From positions 1 through 64,000 of the forward strand of contig JAKPKV010000009.1 in NCBI GenBank assembly GCA_029553475.1: a DNA stretch of 64,000 nucleotides, given 5' to 3'. Shown here piece by piece: positions 36,268 through 45,661 of the stretch. The stretch's first letter is position 1, and every line of letters starts with the position of its first letter. The position numbers and the translations under genes were made by a program. The notes beneath the pieces were generated by a model. The model ran no database searches, had not been told where the DNA came from, and was given only the letters and a program-made list of their open reading frames with translations. The stretch comes from Armatimonadota bacterium. GTDB lineage: Bacteria > Armatimonadota > Hebobacteria > CAIYQO01.

Positions 36268-37344
36268 ATGTCCACAGTGAAAATCGGGTTCGTCGGCGTC
36301 GGGAATATGGGGCAGTGCGCCCATTTGAAGAATTACGTGGGGCTGCCGGGGGTGGAGGTGGTGGCCATCGCCGAGCTGCAGCGCGCCCGCGCGCAAAAAG
36401 TCGCGGCGAGATATGGCATCCCACGCGTCTATCCGTCGCACGTCGAGATGTTGGCGCACGAGCAGCTCGACGGCATCGTCGCCTCGCAGCCCTTCACCCG
36501 CCACGGCGTGCTGCTGCCGGAACTCTATCAGGCGGGCATTCCCGTCTTCACCGAAAAACCGCTGTGCGGCGCCATCGAGGTGGGCGAGAACATCCTCGCC
36601 GCGCTGGCCGCGAGCGGCACCTGGCACATGGTGGGCTACCACAAGCGCAGCGACCCCGCCACCATGTATGCGAAAGCGGAGATCGAGCGGCTGAAGGCCA
36701 GCGGCGAGCTGGGCGCGCTGAAATACGTGCGCATCCTCATGCCCGCCGGCGACTGGGTGGCGGGCGGCTTCTGGGATGTCATCAATAACGACGGCCCCGA
36801 CGGCCAGCTCTCCTGGGGCTCCCCGGAGAACCTGGAGTGGGATCCTCCGGCGCGCGACATGGACGAAGCGCTGAATGGCCGTTATATCGGCTTTGTCAAC
36901 TACTATATCCACCAGGTGAACCTGATGCGCCACCTGCTGGGCGCGCCGTACACGGTGGTCTACGCCGACCCCACCGGCGTGGTGCTGAACGTGCTCAGTG
37001 AAGAGAACGTGGCGGGCGTCATCGAGATGTCGCCCTATCAGACCACCATAGACTGGCAGGAATCCGCCTTCGTCTGCTTCGAGCGCGGCTGGATCACGCT
37101 GGAATTGCCCGCGCCGCTGGCGTTCAACCGCCCGGGCCGCGTGGAGCTCTTCCGCGACCCCGGGGACGGCGCCGCCCCGCAGACCCTGGTGCCGCAGCTC
37201 CCGTGGACGCACGCCATGCGCCAGCAGGCCGCGAACTTCGTCGCCGCCATCCGCGGCGACATGCCTCCCCTGTGCGACGCCGCCGAAGCGATGGAAGACC
37301 TGAAGGTGGCGCGGGAGTATATTCGGCTGCTGACGGGGAAGTGA
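36268..37344 (+). CDS. Gfo/Idh/MocA family oxidoreductase
   Basis: A 358-residue NAD(P)-dependent sugar dehydrogenase-like protein. The ATG at 36268 has CGGAGG 7 bases upstream and starts the Rossmann motif KIGFVGVGNMGQCAHLKNY. The signature CEKP-like triad is GIPVFTEKPLCG (Lys of EKP). The substrate-binding domain follows, with HMVGYHKRSDPATMYAK and the active-site-region VNYYIHQVNLMRHLLGAPY, where His corresponds to the usual D-x-G-x-H. It forms a group with the GH4 gene and the FG-GAP gene. The exact substrate is unknown. Confidence 0.88.
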   Translation: MSTVKIGFVGVGNMGQCAHLKNYVGLPGVEVVAIAELQRARAQKVAARYGIPRVYPSHVEMLAHEQLDGIVASQPFTRHGVLLPELYQAGIPVFTEKPLCGAIEVGENILAALAASGTWHMVGYHKRSDPATMYAKAEIERLKASGELGALKYVRILMPAGDWVAGGFWDVINNDGPDGQLSWGSPENLEWDPPARDMDEALNGRYIGFVNYYIHQVNLMRHLLGAPYTVVYADPTGVVLNVLSEENVAGVIEMSPYQTTIDWQESAFVCFERGWITLELPAPLAFNRPGRVELFRDPGDGAAPQTLVPQLPWTHAMRQQAANFVAAIRGDMPPLCDAAEAMEDLKVAREYIRLLTGK

Positions 37345-37614
37345 GGAGAGTACCGAATAGATATCACCGCGGAGCACGCAGAGCACGCGGAGCACGCGGA
37401 GGAGTTGTTGGTCCCGGTTCCACGGGGACTGACTGCGCATGGCCGGATTGGCGAATCGTGGTATCTATGCATACACCTCTCGCATGCCATACCATCCTGC
37501 CATGCGGAGTCTGTCCCTACCGCGCGGGTATTCGACGCGAACGACCCTTCGGTGATGAACGCCATAACCCCTCCGCTGCGACCTCCGCGGTAAAATGACA
37601 CAAAGGAGCATCCC
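37345..37614. other. Intergenic region with short tandem repeats
   Basis: Contains GCAGAGCACGCGGAGCACGC-type 9-base tandem units (37378-37400). No gene is supported; ribosome-site-like AAAGGAG precedes the next gene at 37602-37608. Confidence 0.4.
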
Positions 37615-38673
37615 ATGCCGGTGAAATTTCGCAAAATCTGGATCGCCGACGAGACCTTTGAAACGGCGGGCGTCTTCGACGTGAACAACGACGGTATCCC
37701 GGACATCGTCTCCGGCGAGTTCTGGTACCAGGGGCCGGATTTCCGGACGAAGCACCAGCTCGGCACGGTCGGCAAGTACGGCGAGTACTACGACGACTTC
37801 TCCACCATCGCGATGGATGTGAACGGCGACGGCTATCTCGACTTCATCACCGGCGGGTGGTGGGGTGAGACGCTGCGCTGGCGCGAGAATCCGGGGGAGA
37901 AGGGCGGGGAATGGCCGGAGCACGTCATCGCCCGCGTGGGGAACGTGGAGACCACCCGCGCGTGGGATATTGACGGCGACGGCCAGCGTGAGATCGTGCC
38001 GAATTGCCCCGGCGGCCCGCTGGTCGCCTATAAGCTCACCGCGCCGGGTACATTCGCCGCCTATACCCTCTACGCGGGCGAGCAGGGCCACGGCCTGGGC
38101 TGCGGTGACATCGCCGGCCACGGGCGGATGGATATCGTGCTGCGCCACGGCTGGCTGGAAGCCCCCGCCGACCCGTGGCATGGCGCGTGGACCTACCACC
38201 CCTTCGACTTCGGGCTGTGGGACGCCAGCGTGCCGATGCTGGTGGAGGACATCAACGGCGACGGGCGCGCGGAGATCATCATCGGCCACGCCCACGGCTA
38301 CGGCCTCGACTGGTGGCAGCGCGAGGACGACGGCCGCTTCACCCGCCACCCCATTGACCCCTTCGGCGCGCAGTACCACGATCTCCAGTGGGCGGACATT
38401 GACGGCGACGGCCAGCCGGAGCTCATCACCGGCAAGCGCCACCGCGCCCACTGCGGCAACGAAGCCGGCGAGTGGGACGATATCGGCCTCTACTACTTCA
38501 AGTGGACCGGCGAGAATTTTTCCAAGCAGGTTATTGACTACATCCGCCTCGAGCAGGGCACCGGCGGCCTCGGCATCCACTTCGCCCTCGCCGACCTCCG
38601 CGACACCGGCCGCCTGGACATCGTGGCGCCGGGCAAGGGGGGGCTGTATGTGTATCTGAACGAGGGGAGGTAG
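37615..38673 (+). CDS. FG-GAP/VCBS repeat beta-propeller protein
   Basis: A 352-residue protein made of FG-GAP/VCBS repeats with Ca-binding DxDxDG-type loops: FDVNNDGIPDIVSGEFW, MDVNGDGYLDFITGGWW, WDIDGDGQREIVPN, EDINGDGRAEIIIG and ADIDGDGQPELITGK. They imply a seven-bladed propeller. No signal peptide is visible, which is unusual since most such proteins are extracellular. AAAGGAG lies 6 bases before the ATG. It follows GH4 and oxidoreductase genes, so a carbohydrate-linked lectin-like or hydrolase-like role is possible but unproven. Confidence 0.85.
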   Translation: MPVKFRKIWIADETFETAGVFDVNNDGIPDIVSGEFWYQGPDFRTKHQLGTVGKYGEYYDDFSTIAMDVNGDGYLDFITGGWWGETLRWRENPGEKGGEWPEHVIARVGNVETTRAWDIDGDGQREIVPNCPGGPLVAYKLTAPGTFAAYTLYAGEQGHGLGCGDIAGHGRMDIVLRHGWLEAPADPWHGAWTYHPFDFGLWDASVPMLVEDINGDGRAEIIIGHAHGYGLDWWQREDDGRFTRHPIDPFGAQYHDLQWADIDGDGQPELITGKRHRAHCGNEAGEWDDIGLYYFKWTGENFSKQVIDYIRLEQGTGGLGIHFALADLRDTGRLDIVAPGKGGLYVYLNEGR

Positions 38674-39104
38674 CGGGGCCACGCAAAGGCGCGAGTCGAA
38701 GGGGCGGGCGCGATCGTGATCAACGCTACGGCATAGCTGTAGTGGTCGTTCACGCTGTCCCGTGCGCTGTAGTCCGCGCCCTCCGCGGCGCGTGGTGACG
38801 CATTTCTCCACCGTGCCCGGTGATGCGATTGTCGGCGGCGCCACTCCCCCCTTCGCTCACGCTATGGGGGACAAGCCGGCGCCCTGCGTGGCGCACGACC
38901 AACAGACGGCGCTGTTCGGTGGGGCCGTGTATCACCCCATGTAGCGGGTCGTCACATTGTCCCGGGCGCGGACGACCGGTGGCGTGTTTACGGGACACGG
39001 TACAGCGTGACGGCCCGCTACGGCATAGCATCTGCGCATGAGTGTGGACAGGTGCGACCGGCCAGCCGGCGAGGTTCCCCGCCGAGACGCGGGGCGTTGC
39101 GCGA
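38674..39104. repeat. Intergenic repeat cluster
   Basis: No gene is supported. It holds a copy (38842-38878) of the CACTCCCCCCTTCGCT repeat of 25071, a GCGTGGCGCACGACCAACA string (38886-38904) identical to 48527-48545, and an inverted repeat: GTAGCGGGTCGTCACATTGT (38941-38960) with ACAGCGTGACGGCCCGCTAC (39002-39021). CTACGGCATAGC occurs twice (near 38726 and 39019). Confidence 0.6.
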
Positions 39105-41327
39105 TTATCGCTCCAGGCGGAAGAGCCGGGCGCCGGCCGCGGGCAGCGGCAGCGGGTCGGTGGCAGCGATGCTTTCACCGGTGACCAGGTCGGTGAGGAC
39201 GCCCGCTTCGGGGAGTGCCAGCCCGGGGCGGGCGGGGGTGTCGGCCAGATTCGCGGCGAGCAGGTAGGCGTGCCCATCGCGGCCGGTGACGCGTACGGCG
39301 CGCACGGCCGGGCTGTCGGTCGCCACGGCGGCGGCGTCGCGGCACAGCCGGGCGGTCGTCTCGTGCGGCACGTTCGCCTGCACCGCCACGCCGAGGTCGC
39401 AGAGCACCTCGCCGGGGGCGACGGACCACAATCCCTGCCGCCACGGCGCCACAACCTCGTCGGCGTAGAGCATGCCGCCCGCCTGCCAGGTTTCAAAGTG
39501 CGCCCAACTCTTCAGGCCGATTTGCCGCGTGCCGGGACGATGCAGGTACAACTGCTCCATGCCGTAGAGCCCGATGATTCCCAGCCGATCCTCCACGTTC
39601 ATCCAGCGCGAACCGGTAGGCCAGAGCGCTTCCGCGCTGCCGACGCCCGCCAGCGTCACGGTCTCGCCGTCCACATGGTAGGTGCGATGGTTGCCGTTAA
39701 ACAGGTCGTTCGGAATCGGCAGGTTGATGCCCGCCAGGCCGGTGAGATAGACCCGCCGCGCGGGGGCGACCGCGTGCTGCAGTACCAACAGCGTGGCGTC
39801 GTCCGGCAGCGCGGCGGCCACCAGGCGCTGCACGGCGGTCTCGTCCTCCTCCTGGCCTTCCGCCAGCATCTTGCTCGAGCGACCACGCGCCTCGCCCCAG
39901 GTGAGAAAGCCGCCGTCAAAGAGACGCTCCTCATGGGCGACGATGACGCGCTCGTTCAGGCGTCCCTGCCCGAGGATGCGTCCCGCCAGACACTCGCGCC
40001 ACTCCGCCAGGTCGCTCCCGTCGCCGGGCAGGCACAGCCCCTGCGGGCGCTCGCCGGCCAGCCAGGTCCAGGACGCGACACGGGCAGGACCGCGCTGGTA
40101 GACGGCGCCATGATACGGGTCGTGCCAGGCAACGGTGGTGGGCGGCGGTGGGGTGATGGCCTCGGAAATCGCCGCGACGCGGCGCCAGTACGCGCCCATG
40201 GAGAGGGTCACGGCGCGGTCGGCTTCCAGACGGGTGTAGTAGAGCGGCGAGACAGACGCCAGCTCCGCGCAGCGGGAGGAGAGGAAGCTGCCGTCGCCGT
40301 TCGACGCCATCTCGCGCGCCACCTGCTCCAGCCAGCCGGCCTCGAATGCGGCGGCGTGCGGGTCATCGAAGGCGGCCGACGCCAGCAGCCACATGGGGAT
40401 GGCGTAGTCCTGGCAGTAACTGTAGCGGACGCGCGTATCGCCGCCGATGCGCAGCAGGCGCCCATCGGGGAAGGTGCAGGCCTTCACCAGCGCCCAGAGC
40501 TCGCGCGCGTGGTGATACAGCGCCGCCGGCGCCTCCAGGCCGCGCTGGCGATACGTGAAGTGCAGCATGGCGACGTTCGACAGGCAGATCGCCATGTAGC
40601 CGATATTCAGATAGCCGTGATGATTCAGCGCGTAGGAAGGGAAGAAGTTCTCGCCAATGAACCAGGCGGACACCGGGCGACCGTCGTAACCGATGTCTGA
40701 CGTCGCATCATCCGCCACCGAGATGCCGTTGACCAGAAAGCGCGTGCCCTTCTCACGGTAGGCGGCGGCACGCGGGGCATCGGGGTACCACAGCGCCGTC
40801 CGGTGCAGGAGGGCGCCGTTCCAGAGGTTGCTCTCCGGCTTGTTGTGCTGCACCGGACCGGCCAGGATGTCGTAATGATCCAGCAGCCAATCGCTCTCCG
40901 AGATGAGCGCGGCACGCAGCAGCGCCTGATCGGCATCGGTGAGGTGCGATGCCAGCGCCTCCACGCCGTGCATCATGCGCTCTACCCCCAGCGCGCTGAT
41001 CCAGGTATGGCCCCAGGGCGTGCCGTCGGTGCAGTGGTATCCTCCCGCGTGGTGGCTGGCCAGCGAGAAGCGCAGCATCGCCAGCGCGCGTCCCGTCAAC
41101 GCTTCACGCGTGATGCCGGCGCGCGCGGCATCATACGTCGGATCCGCGGCCAGCACCGCCAGCGCGGCGAAGGCCTTCTGGTGCGTTTGTACTCCCCAGC
41201 CGTTGTAGCCCGTGCCGTAACAGAGCAGGTCGGGACGGTCAGGCGGGCGATACAGCTGACGCTCGGCAGCGGACAACCAGGGTGTCAGCAGGCGCAGGTA
41301 CGCGGACGAGGTGGGGGTCGTGGTCAT
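39105..41327 (-). CDS. Predicted alpha/alpha-toroid polysaccharide-active enzyme (heparinase/lyase-like)
   Basis: A 740-residue protein. The ATG at 41327 has AAGGAT 7 bases upstream and a promoter beyond; a longer frame to 41675 enters the divergent lipoprotein gene. Residues 1-360 are helical with repeated hairpins and aromatic clefts (LCYGTGYNGWGVQTHQKAFA, HHAGGYHCTDGTPWGHTWIS, HNKPESNLWNGALLHRTALW, SAWFIGENFFPSYALNHHGY), like the toroid of heparinase II/III and related polysaccharide lyases. The C-terminal half is beta-sandwich-like, ending in a DLVTGESIAATDPLPLPAAG segment typical of terminal glycosidase domains. No signal peptide is visible. Tyr and His candidates for lyase catalysis are present, but family and substrate are unassigned. 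Confidence 0.6.
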   Translation of the reverse strand: MTTTPTSSAYLRLLTPWLSAAERQLYRPPDRPDLLCYGTGYNGWGVQTHQKAFAALAVLAADPTYDAARAGITREALTGRALAMLRFSLASHHAGGYHCTDGTPWGHTWISALGVERMMHGVEALASHLTDADQALLRAALISESDWLLDHYDILAGPVQHNKPESNLWNGALLHRTALWYPDAPRAAAYREKGTRFLVNGISVADDATSDIGYDGRPVSAWFIGENFFPSYALNHHGYLNIGYMAICLSNVAMLHFTYRQRGLEAPAALYHHARELWALVKACTFPDGRLLRIGGDTRVRYSYCQDYAIPMWLLASAAFDDPHAAAFEAGWLEQVAREMASNGDGSFLSSRCAELASVSPLYYTRLEADRAVTLSMGAYWRRVAAISEAITPPPPTTVAWHDPYHGAVYQRGPARVASWTWLAGERPQGLCLPGDGSDLAEWRECLAGRILGQGRLNERVIVAHEERLFDGGFLTWGEARGRSSKMLAEGQEEDETAVQRLVAAALPDDATLLVLQHAVAPARRVYLTGLAGINLPIPNDLFNGNHRTYHVDGETVTLAGVGSAEALWPTGSRWMNVEDRLGIIGLYGMEQLYLHRPGTRQIGLKSWAHFETWQAGGMLYADEVVAPWRQGLWSVAPGEVLCDLGVAVQANVPHETTARLCRDAAAVATDSPAVRAVRVTGRDGHAYLLAANLADTPARPGLALPEAGVLTDLVTGESIAATDPLPLPAAGARLFRLER

Positions 41328-41346
41328 GACAGCTATCCTTGCGCAC

Positions 41347-41375
41347 ACTCTATCCGGCGTTCGCGTTCCTGTCAA
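41347..41375 (-). promoter_or_regulatory. Sigma70 promoter of toroid enzyme gene
   Basis: On the minus strand TTGACA (41375-41370), 17-base spacer, TAGAGT (41352-41347), 19 bases before the start codon. Confidence 0.7.
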
Positions 41376-41472
41376 GGTATTGTCCACCTTTCCACACATG
41401 CGCGTCCTGCCCATCCCGCACGGCGGCGGCAAGGGCCTGGTTACAATGGGAGGGCGATCTGCGCGGGGGTGG

Positions 41473-42525
41473 ATGATGCGGGGAATGGGGTACGGGGTGC
41501 TGCTGGTGGGGCTGGCGCTGCTGGCGGGCTGCGGCGGGGGCGGGGGATCGTCGCCGGCGCCGGGCGCGCTCATCGGGCAGTGGGTGGAGGCGTCGCCGGC
41601 GGCGCAGCCGGCCTGGCAGGCGGGCGAGCACATCCGCTGGCCGACGCGCATGATCACGCTGCGCGACGACGACACCTTCCTCTACGAGGAGGACGCGCCG
41701 GAGAACCGGGTGGCGGGCTTCTACACCGTGGACGGCCATACGCTGCGCTTCAGCCGCGTGGTGCGCCAGGGGCAGGTGGCGGCGCTGGCCGCCGGCGCGG
41801 TGGCGCACGCCGTGCTGGGCGACACGCTGGGCATCGTGGAAGAGACGCCGGACGGCGACCGCATCCTGCAGTTCGCCCGGGTGACGCCGACCATTCCGCC
41901 GGCGCTGGCCGGCGAGTGGATCGCCGCGCGGCGGCTCGACAGCCGCGGGATCGAGCAGCCGCTGCCCGCCTCGACGCGCCTGACCATCGCCGCCGGCGGC
42001 GCGGTGGAGCAGGCCTGCTACCTGCCGTCGAACAGTCGCTTTGCCGTGACCAGCGGCGGTCTGCTGCTGACGACGACGGGGCGGCTGGGCGTGCGCCTGA
42101 CCGCCAGCGGCGCGGCGCTGGGGCAGCTGGATATCCTCGGCGACTACACGGTGCGGGACGGGGCGCTGACCGTGCAGGCGCCGGACGGCAGCCGCCTCTG
42201 CTACGTGAGCCGCGCCGCCCCCGATCCGCGATTGGCGGTGGAATGGCGCGCGTCGTCCGGCGGTGTGGCCACTACGCTGCACCTGCGGCCGGATGGCGTC
42301 TTCACCCGCACCCGCGACGGCGTCACCGCCACCGGCGAGTGGCGCGCCTACACCGACCGCTACCTCTGCCTCATCACCGCCGGCGCGCAGGAAACGTATG
42401 CCTGGGAGCTGTGGATGCAATCCACCAACCGCATCCTGCGCCTGGGCCGCTGGGTGCCGCTGGGGGACGACGCCTGCCAGTATCAGCAGACCACGTGGCA
42501 ATACTGGGACCAAACGATGCCGTAG
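41473..42525 (+). CDS. Predicted lipoprotein of unknown function
   Basis: A 350-residue protein starting with a lipoprotein signal MMRGMGYGVLLVGLALLAGC; the lipobox LAGC sets the lipidated Cys, followed by a Gly-rich tether. GGGGGTGG precedes the ATG at 41473 and TACAAT at 41442-41447 could be its -10. The body contains three similar beta-rich units (GQWVEASPAAQP..DDDTFLYEEDAPENRVAGFYTVDGHTLRFSR; AGEWIAARR..; VEWRASSGG..DGVFTRTRDGVTATGEWRAY), each with a W at the start and a 'G-Y/E-W-T' turn, like lipocalin-type or DUF-type ligand domains. Function unknown. Confidence 0.65.
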   Translation: MMRGMGYGVLLVGLALLAGCGGGGGSSPAPGALIGQWVEASPAAQPAWQAGEHIRWPTRMITLRDDDTFLYEEDAPENRVAGFYTVDGHTLRFSRVVRQGQVAALAAGAVAHAVLGDTLGIVEETPDGDRILQFARVTPTIPPALAGEWIAARRLDSRGIEQPLPASTRLTIAAGGAVEQACYLPSNSRFAVTSGGLLLTTTGRLGVRLTASGAALGQLDILGDYTVRDGALTVQAPDGSRLCYVSRAAPDPRLAVEWRASSGGVATTLHLRPDGVFTRTRDGVTATGEWRAYTDRYLCLITAGAQETYAWELWMQSTNRILRLGRWVPLGDDACQYQQTTWQYWDQTMP

Positions 42526-42915
42526 GGCACGCCCGCCGCGGCGGTGATGCGCTTTGCCACATTGCGCGCGCTGGTGGGGTGGGCATGGGTCGGCTGCCGT
42601 CCCCCGGATTGAAATCCGGGGCTGGAGCAACGAAGTCCACCTGCGTGGACTGGCCGGAGCGGGCCGACGGACCGGATGCCGGGCCACGCGGGAGGAAGGT
42701 GGCAACGCGCATGTATGCCGCCCACACTGGGACCGCGGAGTTGTACTCCGCAGAGGGCAGGCGTTCCCGGCGATATAGTTCGGGCGCGACAGACCATCAC
42801 CTCCACCCGGAGTCGTCCCGATGGCATCGGGATCGCCCGCCCGGCTGTCGGCTTCCGCCCGGGGAGAATCGTGGAAATCCCGCGACAAAAGCCGCACCAC
42901 CGCGGGGAAATGCGT
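42526..42915. repeat. Intergenic repeat cluster (copy 2 of 27.1 kb repeat)
   Basis: No gene is supported. It holds ACTGGGACCGCGGAGTTGTA CTCCGC (42725-42752), related to 27130-27155, a GGATTGAAATCCGGGGC palindromic segment (42605-42621), a GAAGTCCACCTGCGTGGACT hairpin (42630-42649) and CCCGATGGCATCGGG (42817-42831). Confidence 0.5.
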
Positions 42916-42921
42916 TATAAT
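42916..42921 (+). promoter_or_regulatory. Possible -10 element of ddl
   Basis: A perfect TATAAT 35 bases before the ddl start. No convincing -35 lies 16-18 bases upstream. Confidence 0.4.
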
Positions 42922-42956
42922 ACTACCAAATCCATCGCAGCCGGAAAGCAGCACCG

Positions 42957-43913
42957 ATGAGCACGATTCGCGTCGCCGTCCTGATGGGCGGCACGTCAAG
43001 TGAGCGGGAGGTCTCGCTGAAGAGTGGGCGCAATGTCGTCGCCGCCCTGGCGGGCGGGCGCTTCACCGTCATTCCCCTGGATTTCACCGGCGATCTCGCC
43101 CCAATCCTCGCCCTGAAGGGCCACGCGGATGTCGTGTTCCCCGCCCTGCACGGCCCCGGCGGCGAAGACGGCCGCATCCAGAGCGTCTTGGACCTGCTGG
43201 GCATCCCCTACGTCGGCTCCGGGCCGTTGAGCAGCGCCATGGCCATGCACAAGGGCGTCACCAAAATTCTCTACCGCGAGGCGGGCATTCCCACGCCGGC
43301 GGGCGTCACGCTATCGCGGCGGGACGGCGCGCCGGACTGGCTGGAGACGAATGTGGATGATCTGCTGAAGACGATAGGCGTCCCCTGCGTGGTGAAGCCG
43401 GCCAACGAGGGGTCGTCCTACGGCGTGAGCATCGTGAAGACGGCGGAGGAGCTGGCGGCGGCGCTGGCGCGGGCGGCGACGCTGGATCGTGACATCATTA
43501 TCGAGCAGTTCATCAGCGGCGTGGAGATCAGCGTGCCGGTGCTCGGTGACGCCGCGCCGCTGCCGGCGGTGGAGATCATCCCGAAGAGCGGCACCTACGA
43601 TTACGCGTCAAAATATACGCCGGGCGCGACGGAGGAGATCTGCCCGGCGCGCATCAGCCCGGCGGCGGCGGCGGCGGCGGCGGCGTACGCCGCCCGCGCC
43701 CACGCCGTCCTCGGCTGCCGCGACGTCTCGCGCACCGACATGATCGTCAGCGGCGACGCGGTGACCGTGCTGGAGACGAACACGCTGCCGGGGATGACCG
43801 ATACCAGCCTGCTGCCGCTCTCCGCGCGCGCGGCCGGCCTGTCTTTTGCCGCGCTGGTGGAGACGTTGGTGCGGGCGGCGCTGGCGCGGGCGACAGCCGC
43901 GCCCGGCGCATAG
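42957..43913 (+). CDS. ddl: D-alanine--D-alanine ligase
   Basis: ATP-dependent ligase that makes D-Ala-D-Ala for peptidoglycan; cytosolic, ATP-grasp fold. The 318 residues show the N-terminal GGTSSEREVSLKSG, FPALHGPGGEDGRIQ, the ATP-binding VKPANEGSSYGVS, IEQFISGVEISVPVLG, and C-terminal LETNTLPGMTDTSLLP with the Mg ligands. The first gene of a division cluster that continues with ftsQ, DUF881 and Sbp. A clear Shine-Dalgarno is weak (CGGAAAG about 12 bases upstream). Confidence 0.96.
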   Translation: MSTIRVAVLMGGTSSEREVSLKSGRNVVAALAGGRFTVIPLDFTGDLAPILALKGHADVVFPALHGPGGEDGRIQSVLDLLGIPYVGSGPLSSAMAMHKGVTKILYREAGIPTPAGVTLSRRDGAPDWLETNVDDLLKTIGVPCVVKPANEGSSYGVSIVKTAEELAAALARAATLDRDIIIEQFISGVEISVPVLGDAAPLPAVEIIPKSGTYDYASKYTPGATEEICPARISPAAAAAAAAYAARAHAVLGCRDVSRTDMIVSGDAVTVLETNTLPGMTDTSLLPLSARAAGLSFAALVETLVRAALARATAAPGA

Positions 43914-43998
43914 CGGCGCCGGTTCGCGGGTACAGTACGGATAGCCCGGGGTGCGTGCGTCGGGCGAGATGGGGTTCGCCGGGAAAGTCGTCATCGTC

Positions 43999-44862
43999 AT
44001 GGATACACCGCTGCCGCCAATGAACCCGGAAGTCGCCAACGTGCGACGGCGCGCTTACGATCGCAAGTATCGCAAGTCGCTCCGTGCCGCGCGCCTGCTC
44101 TGGGGGCTGGTGGTGCTGCTGCTGCTGGCGCTGCTCATCGAAATTTTAGTCGCCACCTGCGCCTCGCCGCGCAACTGGGTCTACCGCATCGAGGTGCGCG
44201 GCGTGGAGACGCTGACGGCGCACGAGGTGATCCGGCTGATGGCGCTGCCGCCGCGCAGCAACTTCTTCCGCGCGCCGCTGCCCGCGCTGGCGGCGCGCCT
44301 CGCCGCGGAGCCGCGCGTGCGCGCGGCGCGGGTGACGCGCGGCGAGGTGGGCGTGCTGGTGGCGACGGTGCGCGAGCGGCAAGCGATCTGTCGGCTGGAT
44401 TACACCCGTCCGCCGGTCTACATGGACGCCGACGGCGTGCTCTTCACCCGGCCGACCGCGCCCGACCCGCCGGTGCCGGCGGTAGAAGGCTTGAAGCTGA
44501 ATTATGCCCGGCTGACGCTGGGACAGCCGCTGGCGACGGCGCCGGCCGCGCACGTGCGCGCGTGTCTGGCGGCGGTGAACAACCCCAATCTGGGGGCATC
44601 GCGCATCCGCCCGGCGCGCGTGCAGGTGACGCCGGACGGCAACTATACGCTGATCTTGCACACGGGGACGAAGGTCTTCCTGGGCAAGCCGGTGAATTTT
44701 GGGCTGAAAACGTTCACCCTGCAGCAGGGGATCGTGCAGGCGAGCGCCGACGGCTACGCGCTGGACGCGATTGCCTATTTTGACTTGCGCTACGTGGCGG
44801 ACTCAACGGGGAAAGGCGCGGCGATGATGCCGAAAGCGCCTGAAAAGGCTGGACACCAATGA
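43999..44862 (+). CDS. ftsQ: Cell division protein FtsQ/DivIB
   Basis: A 287-residue single-pass divisome protein. A cytoplasmic basic segment (RRRAYDRKYRKSLRAARLL) precedes a membrane helix (WGLVVLLLLALLIEILVATC), then a periplasmic POTRA domain (VYRIEVRGVETLTAHEVIRL) and the beta domain containing VRERQAICRLDYTRPPVYMD with a DADGVLF-like turn. The ATG at 43999 is chosen; an in-frame GTG at 43951 would add 16 residues without a membrane or domain signal. It overlaps the next gene by ATGA. It scaffolds FtsB and FtsL in septation in other bacteria. Confidence 0.85.
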   Translation: MDTPLPPMNPEVANVRRRAYDRKYRKSLRAARLLWGLVVLLLLALLIEILVATCASPRNWVYRIEVRGVETLTAHEVIRLMALPPRSNFFRAPLPALAARLAAEPRVRAARVTRGEVGVLVATVRERQAICRLDYTRPPVYMDADGVLFTRPTAPDPPVPAVEGLKLNYARLTLGQPLATAPAAHVRACLAAVNNPNLGASRIRPARVQVTPDGNYTLILHTGTKVFLGKPVNFGLKTFTLQQGIVQASADGYALDAIAYFDLRYVADSTGKGAAMMPKAPEKAGHQ

Positions 44863-45632
44863 TGCGGATGCATGTGCCGCTGCCCAAGGCCCAACCGTGG
44901 ATGCTGCCGGTCACCATCGTGTGCCTGGCGTTGGGGATGCTCGTCGCCTTCATGCTGAAGGTCTCGGCGCCGAAGAAGTTCGACCCCACGACCATGACGC
45001 GCGATCAGTTGGTGGCGCTGTACGCGGACAAGGTGAGCGCGCACGAAGGGCTGCTCGCGGAATATGAAAAGCTGCGCGAGAAATATGACCGCATGGTGGA
45101 CAGCGCGACGACCGACCAGAAGCTGCGCGCCGAGCTGCAAAAGGCCATTGACGACCTGCGCGTGCGCGCCGGCTCCACGGCGGTCACCGGCCCCGGCATC
45201 GTCGCCATCATTGACGACACCAAGCTGGCGATGGAGAGCCCGGCGGATATCAACGCCAACCCGCTGCTCACGCACGACGTGGACCTGCTGCAGGTGGTGA
45301 ACGAGCTGCGCGCCGCCGGCGCCGAGGCGATCTCCATCAACGACCAGCGCGTGGCGGGCACCTCCGCCATTCGCTGCGTCGGCCCGGCCATTAAGATCAA
45401 CGATCACCCGGTCAGCGCCCCCTTCGTGGTGCGCGCCATCGGCAAGCCGGACGTGCTGTACGGCGCCATCAACATGCCGTTCGGCATCCTGGATCAACTG
45501 CGGCAGATGAGTACCCGGGTGGAGGTCTCCAAGCGCGAGAAGCTCGCCATTCCCGCCGTCGCCGTGCTGCCCTCCATCGAGGTGGGCAGGCCCGAGCTCA
45601 CGGCGCCCGCTTCGTCGAAAGGAGGGGAGTAA
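44859..45632 (+). CDS. DUF881 family protein
   Basis: A 257-residue membrane-anchored protein. A single N-terminal helix (LPVTIVCLALGMLVAFMLKV) is followed by a coiled coil (EGLLAEYEKLREKYDRMV, about residues 60-90), then the DUF881 core: GPGIVAIIDDTKLA, VDLLQVVNELRAAGAEAISI, NDQRVAGTSAIRCVGPAIKI and PFVVRAIGKPDVLYGAI. The family commonly sits next to ftsQ and division genes in Gram-positives and related phyla. It is translationally coupled to ftsQ (ATGA overlap). Molecular function is not established. Confidence 0.9.
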   Translation: MMRMHVPLPKAQPWMLPVTIVCLALGMLVAFMLKVSAPKKFDPTTMTRDQLVALYADKVSAHEGLLAEYEKLREKYDRMVDSATTDQKLRAELQKAIDDLRVRAGSTAVTGPGIVAIIDDTKLAMESPADINANPLLTHDVDLLQVVNELRAAGAEAISINDQRVAGTSAIRCVGPAIKINDHPVSAPFVVRAIGKPDVLYGAINMPFGILDQLRQMSTRVEVSKREKLAIPAVAVLPSIEVGRPELTAPASSKGGE

Positions 45633-45661
45633 CGCGGGGACCCCGCTGACTCCAACCGCTT

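Noticed and set aside
40803-42920. 705-codon plus-strand open frame
   Set aside because: Overlaps the toroid enzyme and lipoprotein genes in other frames and reads as Arg/Gly/Ala-rich noise without motifs.
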